Position numbers and translations under genes: made by a program. This document shows positions 21,917 to 33,800 of a stretch of DNA of 64,000 nt, piece by piece. The stretch covers positions 1,178,001 to 1,242,000 of the forward strand of contig JAIXMF010000001.1 in the NCBI GenBank assembly GCA_025201365.1. The letters run 5' to 3'. The stretch comes from Syncephalis plumigaleata (lineage: Eukaryota > Zoopagomycota > Zoopagomycetes > Zoopagales > Piptocephalidaceae). Each line of letters starts with the position of its first letter. Position 1 is the first letter of the stretch. Under the pieces are notes generated by a model. It did no database searches. It had not been told where the DNA came from and was given only the letters and a program-made list of their open reading frames with translations.

Positions 21917-24064
21917 CTTGTAATGATAGAGATGTTATCTGATATAGTCTAGATAGTCCAAGAGAAAAAGAAACAGGTACAATCACCAACGTATACACAC
22001 ATACACACACGTGCGTTAGTATTGTGATATATAGTAAAAGTGAGGAGGATGTCAAAAAAACAAAGAATGCTACTATTACACGCTAAACGGGAGCAAGTGG
22101 AAAAGGAGGATGTGATCAATATAAAGAGGGAAAAAGGATGTAGGATTACCAATTAAAAAACACGAATGAACGCGTTATATCACGTGATGTCAACATAGAA
22201 AATCGAAAAGTAAAGGAGGAAAAGAAAGAGAGAGAAACTGGAAAATCGACCTTGTCAATAGGTCCAAGTTCTCGTACTTGCATACGACGACCAAACACAA
22301 AATAACCACAACAACAACAACAACAACAACAACGATGTGATACGACAACGCCAAGTGGCAGTGCATATACTCGATGTATGTAAGCATACCATTACCGCGT
22401 CGTCGTATCTCTTTCATTTGATACCAATGAATAGACACGGGTAAAATCGGATAACGCGCCAAAGCATGCCAACAGAGCCGTTTGTTGGTCTGCGTGCAGA
22501 ATAGGCGCGAGATCCAAGCTACATGACCATCTGAGATCGGTAGGAAAACGGATCAATAAAGAAATGTCGACGAAACTAACGAGTAGACACGGTTGCAATG
22601 ACCATCAATGACCAAATAAGGTCAACTTTTATACTCGAATGCAAAAGAACATAGAAGAACGTAGCAGAGAGCAAGAGTAGAGAGAGAAGAAACGACGACG
22701 ACAACTTACCAGAAGGACGCAGAGTACGTGTACCAGACTGTATACGAACAGTGGAAACTAATAAGCAATCGTTAGTAAGTGGGTGTGAAGCCAGACCAGC
22801 TATACAATAACTTACAGTGGTAGTAAGTGGTGGTGGCGCGTACGCAAGCAGTATAGAGAGAGAGAGCCTTACTAGTAGAGTAACTACACTACTAACAAAC
22901 TGCTACTATGTGTGAGTGAAAAGTGAGTGAGGAAAAAGGTGAGAGTGGGGCGAACTGGTGTGTGTGGTGGTGGGTTTTGTGTGTGGTGTGTTGTGTGGCT
23001 GTGTGGCTGTGTGGTTGTGTGTGTGCGTGTGTGTGAGTAAGCAAAAACGTGTGCGTGTATGTGCAAAAAACCAGTGGGGGAAAAAGGCCCCTCATTCATT
23101 CGCACACACACATCACATCACATCACACATAAACGCACACATTCACTCACACAACCACACAACCACTCATATTGGCCCACTCATTCACGCATTTGGCACA
23201 AGGGGTGTTCCCCTTTGGTCTAGGACAACACCCATGTCTTTTGTATGTGTGTGATGATTTTGTATGGGCTACGCTTACGCTTCATTTGTCACTACCACGC
23301 GTATCCATGTTTGATAGATTATTCCATACTATGTTAGTAACTGGCATATATTGCTATTGCTATTGCTATTGCTGCTATCATTATTGATTGTAGCTATTGT
23401 TCTGTAGGTAGACATCACAGATGGTGCAGCTTTGTAGAGAGCACGTTATGGTGTATCATGTCTGCCGGTAAGACTTGTTTTTGTGATGTACTTATGCAGC
23501 GCAACAAGTGCATGCTCACCTTTCAAGTCAATATGGATACACACACATACACGCATACACACACACGCACACATTTGCATTCATACTTGTAATAATAGAA
23601 TGACAGCATTACCATTATCATCTGTTGTATTATGCCTGTGCCAATCAATGTGTGAATGAGTGAGTATAGCGAATAATTAATGTCGTTACTATTCTGTCAG
23701 TTAGCATACACGCATTCATACATTCAGGAAAAGATAGTAAACACGTGAGTAGAAGATACGGTCGTCCAATTATCGACAAATCAATTAATATTTATTTTTA
23801 CTTATTGAATAAAACTCATGTTGTTGTTAGTTTATGAATAAATATGCGTCATACACGGTAATATCCATTGAATAGAGATAATAAATACTATAATCATGTC
23901 ATTATATTGATTTGTAAATAATAATAGTAGTAATAGAATGCTATGGTAGAAGGAACAAGGAAAACCACTTAAGCATTGCTATGATCAATGTAAATGAGGC
24001 CAAGATCAGTAAATGCAAATGTGACTATGCTTCATTATGGCTCTCTCTCTCTCGCTCTATTCGT
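21917..24064. other. 2.1-kb 5' region of the HMG-box gene
   Basis: No protein gene recognised. It contains an ACA/CAA run (about 22309-22334), an extended GT-rich tract (about 22958-23060), CA-rich tracts (about 23102-23160 and 23540-23575) and a TATTGC repeat (about 23349-23373). Minus-strand donor-like sites near 22707 and 22816 hint at a spliced leader exon for the HMG-box transcript. Confidence 0.35.
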
Positions 24065-24713
24065 TCATGCATTCGATGGAGTGGCAGTTGTGGTACCATC
24101 ATGCTCAGTATCATTGTGAATGGTTGCACTCGAATTGATGGCCTGTCGTTCTTGCTCTGCTAGCTCGGCAATCTTGGCTTCAAGGGCATGTTTCTCGCGC
24201 AATAATTGTCGTTGTCGTTGTCGACAGATGCTGTTGTTATTGTATTGTGTTACCATTGTCATCAATGATTACTACTACTGCTACTTCTAGTACTAGTTAG
24301 AACTTACCGGTATAGTTCATTATCATTTGAAGCATTGTCCTATATAGAATAGAGTTAGAGTATTATTAGCTAGGATATTATGTAGTGTAATGATGATGAT
24401 GATTACTCACTCGTGCCTCTATAAATGATGCTTGCGTTGCATCTTTAGGCGGTTGATAGTCTGGCTTTGGTGGTTTTATCCAATCATGCAATATTGCTCC
24501 ACCATATAAACCGATAGGTACAATAACTAAACCTATTAGCCATAATGGTCGATGTTTAATTGTGGTACGCGTAGTATTATTATTCAAAGAAGCATCTCCA
24601 TCATGTGGATATAGTGTAGATATTGAAGTAGAAATAGAAGCACGCGTACTAGATCGAGTTGCTCGTATCGCTTTTGATATCAATGCGATATTGGCACGGA
24701 ACAACATTGTCAA
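24065..24713 (-). CDS. Small single-span, probably mitochondrial membrane protein
   Basis: Three exons on the minus strand (24713-24411, 24339-24308, 24230-24065) give 166 residues. The N-terminus is rich in Arg, Ser and Ala with no acids for about 35 residues, as in a mitochondrial presequence. One hydrophobic segment, PLWLIGLVIVPIGLYGGA (about residues 56-75), is followed by a Pro/Lys-rich stretch (WIKPPKPDYQPP) and a C-terminal coiled-coil-like segment (LLREKHALEAKIAELAEQE). I do not recognise the family. The architecture resembles small inner-membrane assembly factors. It is head-to-head with the PPR-like gene 280 bp away, which supports a mitochondrial role by association only. Confidence 0.65.
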
Positions 24714-24992
24714 TATACTATATTTACTACGTGTTGCAAGAAGGTAATACTAGAATGAGTGTGTGGTATACACTTGGACAAACACGCTACTTGTTGGCAA
24801 TGATCCTACGACAACAACAAGAACATGAAAAGATAGTTGAATTTCATGAATCGCGTAATTCCTGAATTCTTTTTCTTCATTCTTGCTCTCTTTTCTTCTC
24901 TCTTTGTTGCTGTACATCTTTGCCGCTTATTTCCCTTCCGTCTTTCCATTCTTTAGTGGACGTGTCTAAATGTCTGGTAGAGACTGGAGAGA
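24714..24992. promoter_or_regulatory. Shared divergent promoter region
   Basis: A 279-bp gap between the start codons of the small membrane protein gene (minus) and the PPR-like gene (plus). A pyrimidine-rich tract (about 24868-24910) precedes the PPR-like start. The short distance suggests a bidirectional promoter for two probable mitochondrial proteins. No specific motif identified. Confidence 0.4.
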
Positions 24993-27740
24993 ATGTTGGC
25001 ACGAATTCGAGCCAATACAAAGATTCCTCGTTCGAATGCCGTTTTATTCGGGCATGATGCAATTAACAGGAAACAGAACACCGCTCAATCAGCTGATTTA
25101 CAAGCGAGTCAACTTGTCGCAGCAGTACAGCAACGCAACTATGCAAGACTAGTGCAATACTCGTTTTTACGATCAACATTACTCCTCAATACGCGTACAG
25201 TAAATAGTCGACGTGTATTCCTACTGGAGCGTAGAACATTCACAAAAGATCATTCTTCAGCAACGAAAAGTATCATCCTATCTTCTGCGCCTGTCATTAA
25301 TGTGCCTTCTACGAATGATAGTGTTGTCGATACTAGTAGCATCAATCGTTCTAATACTATTTATTATCTATCACTAATGGAGGATGCGTTGGTATTTCGT
25401 CGAGTTGAACAGGTCTGGCAGTTTTATTTGGCGTTAAAACCACGCGTGCCAATTACTTATCGAATCGAGTTGGCTCGACTATTACAGCGTTCAGTGGATA
25501 CGAGATCACCAGCATCTTATGCGATAGCAACGACACGACTCTTACAACTATTAGATGAATGGCCAGCGCCAACAATAACGAATGAAATGACGAATGATGA
25601 AAAAAGAGCAGAGATCAAACGAGTGATGCAAGCACGTCGCGGTTGTTTACACGCCTATATTTCTACAATTAGTGCCAATGATGTAGAGAAAGCGGAACTG
25701 CTAGTTGCTGATATGCTACTATGTCATTCTACATCTACATCTACAAATACAAATACGCTAACTAGTAGTAGTGAGGATGATGGATGTCGGCCAACAACAG
25801 TTACACTTCAGTATCTTCTACGATTACAAAGTATACTTGGTCAACCTCAAAAGTGTAAACAATGGATGCAACAATTTAGGCACGAGTACAACATCAAGGC
25901 CGATTCCATGTGTTGGCACTGGCTTGTCAATGCTTGGATGCAGGCGAATCAACCGCGAAACGCCGTCACCGTAGCCATTAATCATATGCGTAGTGAGCGT
26001 GTCAAGGTGTTTCAACAAACATGGCTAGTCCTACTGGAGGGTCTCTACTTTGGCTTGACTATGGAGGAGAGACGACAATGCATTCCTCACTATGATGACA
26101 TGGAACGGGAACGAGCGGCTAAAATACTTTTAGACCATTTGGATGACATATGCGGTGGAGACAAACGATATCAGCGTGTAATTTATGCGAATGCGCCAAG
26201 GCAGAATGCTATGACTGCTGAGCAATCGAGCTATCATTCAGACTTTGAGGATACCTCGGAATGGCATGATTCTAGATGGCGACTATCTACTAGCGAGTAC
26301 CCGTTGAATGAATCGGTACTAGCGTCAGCGATGGAACTAGCACTGATCATTAGAGAGAAATCACTAGCTCATCGGTTTCGTAATCGTGCCAATACAATAG
26401 CCGCTCAACGCGTATTTCCAACCGATCCCACTGCTGGTGCACACATCCTTAGTACAATTGCCTTGCGTAAAGAGGTGCGCTACTGGTGTTACATGGGGAA
26501 TTACAATGCGGCAGAACGCACCATGCTACGCTTACCGTTGGAGAGACGCTATCAATACAAGCTAGTCTCCTCGTTGATGAAGGTAGCTCGTCGTGCAGGA
26601 CAACCGGCCGAGGCAATCCGTCTATTCGAGACTGTACGCGATAGCGGTCTAGTTCGAATAGATGCCCATTTGTGGACATGTCTCATTGCCGCGCATACCG
26701 ATCAAATGGATCTAGCCGCGGCACAGAAGGCCTTTTACGACATGTGGCAATCGGGTGTTAAGGCTGGCGTGGTGGGCTACACGGCACTACTTGTTGCCTA
26801 TGGCAAATGCGGTGAACTAGCCAATGCTGAACGTATTCTTCAGTCGATGAATGCGGAGGAAACCATGACGACAAATAAGCTTGGACTAGAGATGGTAGAT
26901 CAAGCATCGTCGCCAAGTGAACACGCCATTACGATGGAAAGAGCTCCTCCTCCTAATGCGGTTACCAATTGTGCATTAGCGGATGCATTTGCAAAATGCA
27001 ATGAGATTGAGCAAACGATCAAGATTCTACTCGAGAACAACCAATTAACTCATGATACGCATAGTGCAACTAATAGTTTATATGCAATGCATAAAGTACA
27101 GGTATCGCGTACATTCAGTCTAAACACCATTATGTCGGCATTAAATAGAGCCGGTCGACCGCAAGATGTTCTACAACTATGGTGGACGGCATTCGAAGGT
27201 GGTGCTAGCAGTTATGAAAAACCGTTGCATCACAATTATACGCAGAATGGCACTGCCAATGCAGATACCGCTAATGATGCCACTCGTCAATATAGAACAT
27301 GGAATTTCGGTACATTAGCCATTACACTCGATACATGTGCATGGCACAATCTAGGTCGTGAGGGTGAGCAAGTCTGGCGGGAGGCCACACGCGATTTACT
27401 CGCTCGACAAGGCTGGTGTGCATCGCCGCCAAGAGAGAATGGTCGACGTATACGTTTGACACGTCATTGCTGGTACAGTTACGTCGGTTTGCTAGGGCGT
27501 ACGAATCGTGTACGCGACATTCCTCATGCTGTCATGGCCATGATAGAGAATGGACGCTTGCCGAATAAACCGTTTCTACTCCACGCCTTCTCATTTCTTA
27601 TGATGGCAGGCGAGGAGGATGCTATCGAGCATATCACTAACGAGGTGAATAAGCTGGAGAAACGACTAAACGCGCCCATGGATCTCATTCTACCGACCAC
27701 GGATGAGTTGACTAGTTACCTACAAAATCGACGACTATAA
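24993..27740 (+). CDS. Large PPR-like mitochondrial protein
   Basis: Single-exon ORF of 915 residues. The N-terminus (MLARIRANTKIPRSNAVLF) is basic and suits mitochondrial import. The body is all-alpha in character, with degenerate pentatricopeptide repeats. The clearest lie at about residues 490-630, including HLWTCLIAAHTDQMDLAAAQ and GYTALLVAYGKCGELANAER, with others around 280-340 and 700-840. PPR proteins bind organellar RNA and act in processing, stability or translation. Which transcript is targeted cannot be told. No frame slips occur over 2.7 kb, in contrast to several neighbours. It is divergent from a small probable mitochondrial membrane protein gene. An internal Met could be the true start, but the presequence-like N-terminus supports the first one. 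Confidence 0.8.
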   Translation: MLARIRANTKIPRSNAVLFGHDAINRKQNTAQSADLQASQLVAAVQQRNYARLVQYSFLRSTLLLNTRTVNSRRVFLLERRTFTKDHSSATKSIILSSAPVINVPSTNDSVVDTSSINRSNTIYYLSLMEDALVFRRVEQVWQFYLALKPRVPITYRIELARLLQRSVDTRSPASYAIATTRLLQLLDEWPAPTITNEMTNDEKRAEIKRVMQARRGCLHAYISTISANDVEKAELLVADMLLCHSTSTSTNTNTLTSSSEDDGCRPTTVTLQYLLRLQSILGQPQKCKQWMQQFRHEYNIKADSMCWHWLVNAWMQANQPRNAVTVAINHMRSERVKVFQQTWLVLLEGLYFGLTMEERRQCIPHYDDMERERAAKILLDHLDDICGGDKRYQRVIYANAPRQNAMTAEQSSYHSDFEDTSEWHDSRWRLSTSEYPLNESVLASAMELALIIREKSLAHRFRNRANTIAAQRVFPTDPTAGAHILSTIALRKEVRYWCYMGNYNAAERTMLRLPLERRYQYKLVSSLMKVARRAGQPAEAIRLFETVRDSGLVRIDAHLWTCLIAAHTDQMDLAAAQKAFYDMWQSGVKAGVVGYTALLVAYGKCGELANAERILQSMNAEETMTTNKLGLEMVDQASSPSEHAITMERAPPPNAVTNCALADAFAKCNEIEQTIKILLENNQLTHDTHSATNSLYAMHKVQVSRTFSLNTIMSALNRAGRPQDVLQLWWTAFEGGASSYEKPLHHNYTQNGTANADTANDATRQYRTWNFGTLAITLDTCAWHNLGREGEQVWREATRDLLARQGWCASPPRENGRRIRLTRHCWYSYVGLLGRTNRVRDIPHAVMAMIENGRLPNKPFLLHAFSFLMMAGEEDAIEHITNEVNKLEKRLNAPMDLILPTTDELTSYLQNRRL

Positions 27741-29592
27741 CCGCTGTGTAATTTCTATTGTATACTAGTAAAGGAGATATTGTTTATTACATCTGGTAAA
27801 GCATCCAATACCAAATATAATCATTAGCAATGTCATGCAATGTTAACATTGAATAGATGCAGTTCTATTGCATCCAATGGTTCGAGCATTAACTTTGCAA
27901 ATATCGCTTGTTCTATCAAGTATTCCATTCAGTATAGAAGCATGTTTATTACCGTATTTGGCTAATACTCTTTATCGATAATTGTGCTTCTTTGTTTTTC
28001 TGCTCCTTTCTCCCTCACATAATAGCAGTCAATCCAACACATACACATACATATAAGTTGAACATGTTTGTATTACAGATCATTCAATAATGTAATGACA
28101 TTGACTTGTTAGCTAATAATAGCGCGATCGACAACAAGCATAAAGGTAATTCATCAATTACAGGCATCATATCCGAATGATGACGCCCTAATCCAATCTT
28201 GGTATGTGCCTCATAATAGTAAGTAGGCATGATTGTTACAACTTGTCCTTCTCTCTCTTCCTCCTCCTCTCTCTCTCTTTCTCTTTGGCACACATGATGA
28301 ATGTGGTTCGCTATTCTATTCCTTTTCCTCGTTTTACTCCTTCTTCTCTACCAACACTATTAACGTTGTTTGCTCTTATTTTAACTACACTTCTTGGTTC
28401 TATCTCTTGTCGTTTGACATTATACTAAGTGTGTGTTTTCGATACATACATATATATATATATATTGATTTACGACCGGTAGAGCACGTGGGTGTGGGCT
28501 TTTTTGCCTTGCACTGTGCGTCGACGCTGGTCTATTCGGTTTAACGCCTCGTGGCATAAACACCACCAACTGCCTTGTTAGACTGATAGAAGAAGAGTAC
28601 TGGTAGGTGTATCATCATGGTTATCTTTTATTATCACTACTATTGCTTATTTATTTATTTGCCTTGTCTTACTTGCTCGTTTGCTTGCTCGTTGCTCGCT
28701 TAGCGAGATTGCTGTCGTATTACTTAATAATAGCGTTTCTCTCCTTACTTTAGTGATAGCCAAACTTACTCGCTGTCTCATCTCTCACTCGCTCACTCAC
28801 TCACTCAACCACATAACACTACTACTCCGTACTAGACTACACTAGTCGTATCTGCGAAAGGTTCCTCTTCTTCTTCTTCTCTTCATTTATCTTCCTTTTT
28901 GCTATTTTGTTCTTCGAATTCCTAATTCATTATTAGACCTAATTCCACACTAAAGCATTCGTCTACAACTACTGCTATTATTATTATACTATTACTATTA
29001 TTACTGCCACAACTTTTCTTAGCGTGGTACCTCTCGCGGTCTCTCGCTTTCTCTATACTTGTGTTTCCTATAGGTTATACCGTTTGACAGGTTTTCCCTT
29101 GGCGGCACTATTATATATATATAATATACACCACAAGAGTGACCACACTGTTATTTCACTTTCATTCCTCTTCTATATTATTCTTTTTTCCCTTTCTTTG
29201 CCTCTATCCGTTTTGTGTATTTCTTCAGCATAAGCGAAACGCAAACGACGTATTTATTAAGGAACGACAACTCATATAAGGTAAGGAGCGGGGTTAGCTT
29301 AGGCATACAAATGCTGTCATAGAGACATTAAAGCGGAGTATATCGCCACGCCAGGCTATATCCATCAATGGATAATGCTAGTTTGAGTAGCTGGCATTAT
29401 TTAGCAAGAATACAATGATATACTTCTAGTGCGTGTTGATCAAATGGATGCGAGAATAGAATGCAGCAATGGTCGTTTTGTTTCTTACTTTCTTTCTTAG
29501 TCTATTTCTTATTACTGTTTGAACATCTCTCCCCTTCTCTTCTCCTTTGTTCTCTATAGAATATCGGTAGATCAAACCATATATATATATAC

Positions 29593-29625
<33 letters not shown>

Positions 29626-30811
29626 TGTGCATATGTGTGTATGCGTGTATGCAATCGACAAATGTTTATGGTATTGACGAGTATCCGTCATTAAATGCCT
29701 ATTACCTACATTGGTAATGCTTGTTGTTTCTCCGCCTTGAGCAACAGTCAGTAATACTATGTGATATGTTGTATAGGCATATATTGTTAGCCATGAGCTT
29801 CTTATTCCATGACACATACGCTACACTCGTTCATTCCATCTTCACTTAGCTTTATAGTCACATGACGACAATAATAGTCAATCACGCTGTTATGCTATTG
29901 TACGTTGGACCATGTGGACATGTAGAGTGCATACTTATTTGAAGGTATGAAGGAAAGAACACCATTCATTATAGATGCTGTTATTCAATGAGTGCCTCAT
30001 CCCTATTCTGCTTAGATGATGAATTGAATTACAAACAATTAGATCATATGCCTTAAAAAAAGACAATGACATCAAACAAATGATATACATTATCCCATTT
30101 TCATGTATAACAAAAGAAACGAATTACTCCCAAGCAATAACTAGCATGCGATGATGATGATGATGATGATGCGTGTGTGCGTCTCTCTCTCTTTCTTTCT
30201 TTTTCTTTGTATGCGTATTACATAGTATTCTGACTATAGAAAGTCAATTTCCATGCGTAATGCACTGGCGGTCACACCTCACGGTAGTACCAATAATATT
30301 ATAGCATTTTGCTTCCTATTGTCTCTTCAATGCCCACTCATTTCTAGACTAATTATTTTGTATGAGTACGCATAAACTAGTTACTTGAATATTGAGTTAA
30401 ATATGGTTACACCATGCATTGTTCACCGGTGTACCTGTCTGATTAGCCATTAGTTGCATTTATTTTGATTTGCCATATACTCATAGAACTATCACGGCAC
30501 ATGATCGTTTATTCTTGATCTAGTCTTCTTTCTCTCTCACTTTCTCTCACTTTCTCTTTTCCTTCATCTCTTATCGTTGGCATGGTTGTTAGCTGATACT
30601 CGTTTGCCAATCGATCGTTTATTATTTGCGACTATATTGCTGTCACATTTCTATTCATTTTTTGGTTCTTTCTTTCTTTCTTTTTTGTGTGTGTGTGTTG
30701 CTTGTCTTTTCTATTTCTGTAGTATTTTCAATCCATTTTGTTTCTATTGCTTGCTAACCATCAATTCATATGCTACTGTTACACCTTGTATTTGTTCATC
30801 AATCCTAAGAT
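27741..30811. other. 3-kb spacer upstream of the RasGEF gene
   Basis: No gene recognised. Content is AT-rich and pyrimidine-rich, with a CT tract (about 28247-28285), TA runs (28449-28465, 29111-29125), a TATG tandem repeat (about 29597-29628), an ATG/GAT run (about 30150-30171) and several CT-rich blocks before the start codon. It probably includes a long 5' UTR and promoter for the RasGEF. Confidence 0.4.
29597..29628. repeat. TATG tetranucleotide microsatellite
   Basis: About eight tandem units directly after a TA run, in the spacer upstream of the RasGEF gene. Confidence 0.9.
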
Positions 30812-33800
30812 ATGCTAGGTGGTCGTACCCGGGTAAATACGCCCGACCCCAACTCGCTAAGCAACACCGATCCTTGTCAACGTTCATTAGCAGCTGCCTC
30901 TACCTCCACCGCTTCCACTGATATTGGCGCTGGCGCCAACACCGACATCAACACGGTAACAACAACAATACCAGACGACAAATACCTCGATCCGGTCACA
31001 CATCCACCACATCTATAGGCAGCACGGGTCGTGCGCGTGGCATCTCGCATACCGTATCACTTTCATCTACGCAAACAACACTAAATCTAGGTGATGAAGT
31101 TGAACCAGCATCACCGACTCGTATCCCGGGTCGACATTCGATACGTAACGCAAGTACGAGTTCCATTTCAAAGGCAGCAAACGTCACTCGCACTCGAGCC
31201 AAATCGACTGCCTCCAATTCCAGCATCGCATTAGGTAAGCCCGATAAGATTTCTCAGCCATCCGCGGGTTCTACCGGTGCAGCATGTGCGCGCGCCACTT
31301 CAAAGCGTTCGTCGCGTTCTTCTATCGCTAGCATTGCCACTGCATCCACCATTACTTCCACCGCTACTGCAACAGCCAAATCTAGAGTCAACAAATCAAC
31401 GACCTCAATTACTGGTGTCCCAAAGTCCACCAATTCAACAACAGCAAATAGTGGTACACGTAAAGCAACTAGTACAACTGCTGCAAGTAGGTCAACTACT
31501 AAATTAACCACACAAAGTAAAACCAATTTGGCAGGCGATAAACCTACAAGCAAATCATCCTCAATTGCTAGTGCCAAGACCATCAACCTAAGAAATCGAT
31601 TACTAGCAACAATAGCAATAATGCCAACACGCCAACTAATGGTAGTGATGTTAGCGTGAATAAGTCGAAAGCTAGGACGCCACTTGTACCACAGACACGT
31701 GCGACCATTTTCGGCGCACCCGTTATAGCCAAGGCTCGAAGCCACGTGCGAGACCAGCAACATCGGCCAATTCCACTACTAGTACGCCGCGTGTAACTGC
31801 TAATAAGGGAAACACCGTCAAAAGTAACAGTAGTGGTAAGAATGCTAATAAATCCACTACATCTGTTGCTTCGGTGAAAAGCGTATCGGCAAAGACAGCA
31901 GTCAGCGCTCCTATGCATGCTCGATCTTCATCGGGGCAGAGTGCACGTAGTGTTAAAAGTATTACTCGGCCTATACGCCCTACCTCGACTATCACGCCTA
32001 CACCACCTACACGTATTACTACTACTAATGCCACTACTAATACTACTGCCTTGAAAGCACCAAAGTCAACTAGAACCAAGCCCAGTAAAGGTGGTAATGG
32101 TAGTAATACTATAACAAATCTACAATCCTCATCATCATCATCGTTATCGCAAATACCACGATTATCTAGTAAATCAACACCAAGTGCCAAGGCATCTAAT
32201 AATTCAGGTCGTATTCGTTCTGCAACAACCACTAATTCACATGGTGCATCCAATAATACTAGACAGAAGAGTAAGATAGAAAGTACGAGGAAATCAATTA
32301 ACAGCAGCAACAACAACAACACCGATACAAACGCCACTCTAATAACGCCACCTCATAGTGCATCAGGCTCGAGTAAATCACCTGTTTTACCACCGTCTAA
32401 TATACCAGTTCTTAGTAAGTCTATCGGTACTCAACGTGCGAGTCCACATCGACGTCAAGGCTCTTATCCCATAGACCCGAACGATACGACCCTGACCAGT
32501 GCCCTTGCGATTGCTCGACGTAACGCTGCCGGTGGTGGAGGAAGTGGTGCTAACGCTCATCCAACGCGTACTTCATCGCCGATATCGGCACGAGGAAACT
32601 TGACGCGAAAACCGCCCAACTTAAAGATTGACACGAATAGTCGACTCTCGGTGAACAGTCAATCTATGTCGCGTCAAGGTTCAGATGACAAGCGACACAA
32701 TGGTTCAAGTCGTGGTGTAGCTCGTCCCCGACCATTACGAACTCTCTCGGGACATCCGACATTATCGCCAGATGGTGGAGAACGGTAAGTTATTTAATCA
32801 TACATACATTCATATATAATTATATGTTAATTGATTGTTTATTCGTTAGACAACCTCGTTCATCATTTCGATTTAAAACACCACCTGCCACACCAACTAG
32901 TGCGCGTAGTTTCCCGGCTGCCGATCCATTCAGTGATGCCGAATCAGCACCCGGTGAATTTGGTAGAGCAATTCGTAATTGGACCACCGGTAATCCTGAT
33001 GATTCACATGCTGAAACGTCACAATCCAACAGATACAGAGAACCGCCCGAGTATGAACGTGTGGCTCGTGTATTCGGTTGGCGTGGTGGTGTGTTAGCGG
33101 CTACAGCGGCTGATTCGGAGGACACCGACGATAAAGAGGTTGATATCGATGTATGGTCCGGTATCGATACAGCCTCCATGGGTGGCCAGCAACAATCACG
33201 TCGTCGTCGTCATCGTTCGCAGCAGCGTAAACCCGTAAACATGGCGAACGTACGGATACGGATGATGCCGACACAGAACGAGATGACGCCGAACCGACCG
33301 ACGGTGATGCCAGCGATAGTGGTATGGCCAAATCGATCCTTAGACGTTTAAGACGTCGTGCTACTTCGCGTCTATCGGAATTTGAGGCGGATCAGCGAAT
33401 GCAACGCGCTCGTTCACCAAGTAACGTGGAGACCGACGATGATCTATTAGCCAATGCCAGTTTCCGTAGTGATGACGCGCATGACGCCATCGTCAGTGAT
33501 CAAGAGCCTGGCTCGGCGCGCGATGAACGTCGTCCCGTGTCGCCCTCCTCGAGACATAGCGAGAACCGATGGCGCTGGCCTCGATCGCTCACGAAGAGTC
33601 AGAACTTTGATCAACGTGAAGCCGGTCCAGCTAGTCCAGGTCCGTCGTCATTCCCGTCATTGCCCGATTTGCATCGAGCGAAGAGTACGCGCCAACTACC
33701 GGACACGAGTAGTGCACGTCTAGGTCCTAACATGGAGCAGCGTTCCTCGAGTGTTGGTCATCAACGACGTAAATTGTCCGTTAGCGTAGTTCAATACGAT

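Noticed and set aside
31254-32337. Two long minus-strand ORFs rich in Val and Leu inside the RasGEF gene
   Set aside because: They are antisense to Ser/Thr/Asn-rich coding sequence, which naturally yields Val/Leu-rich open frames.
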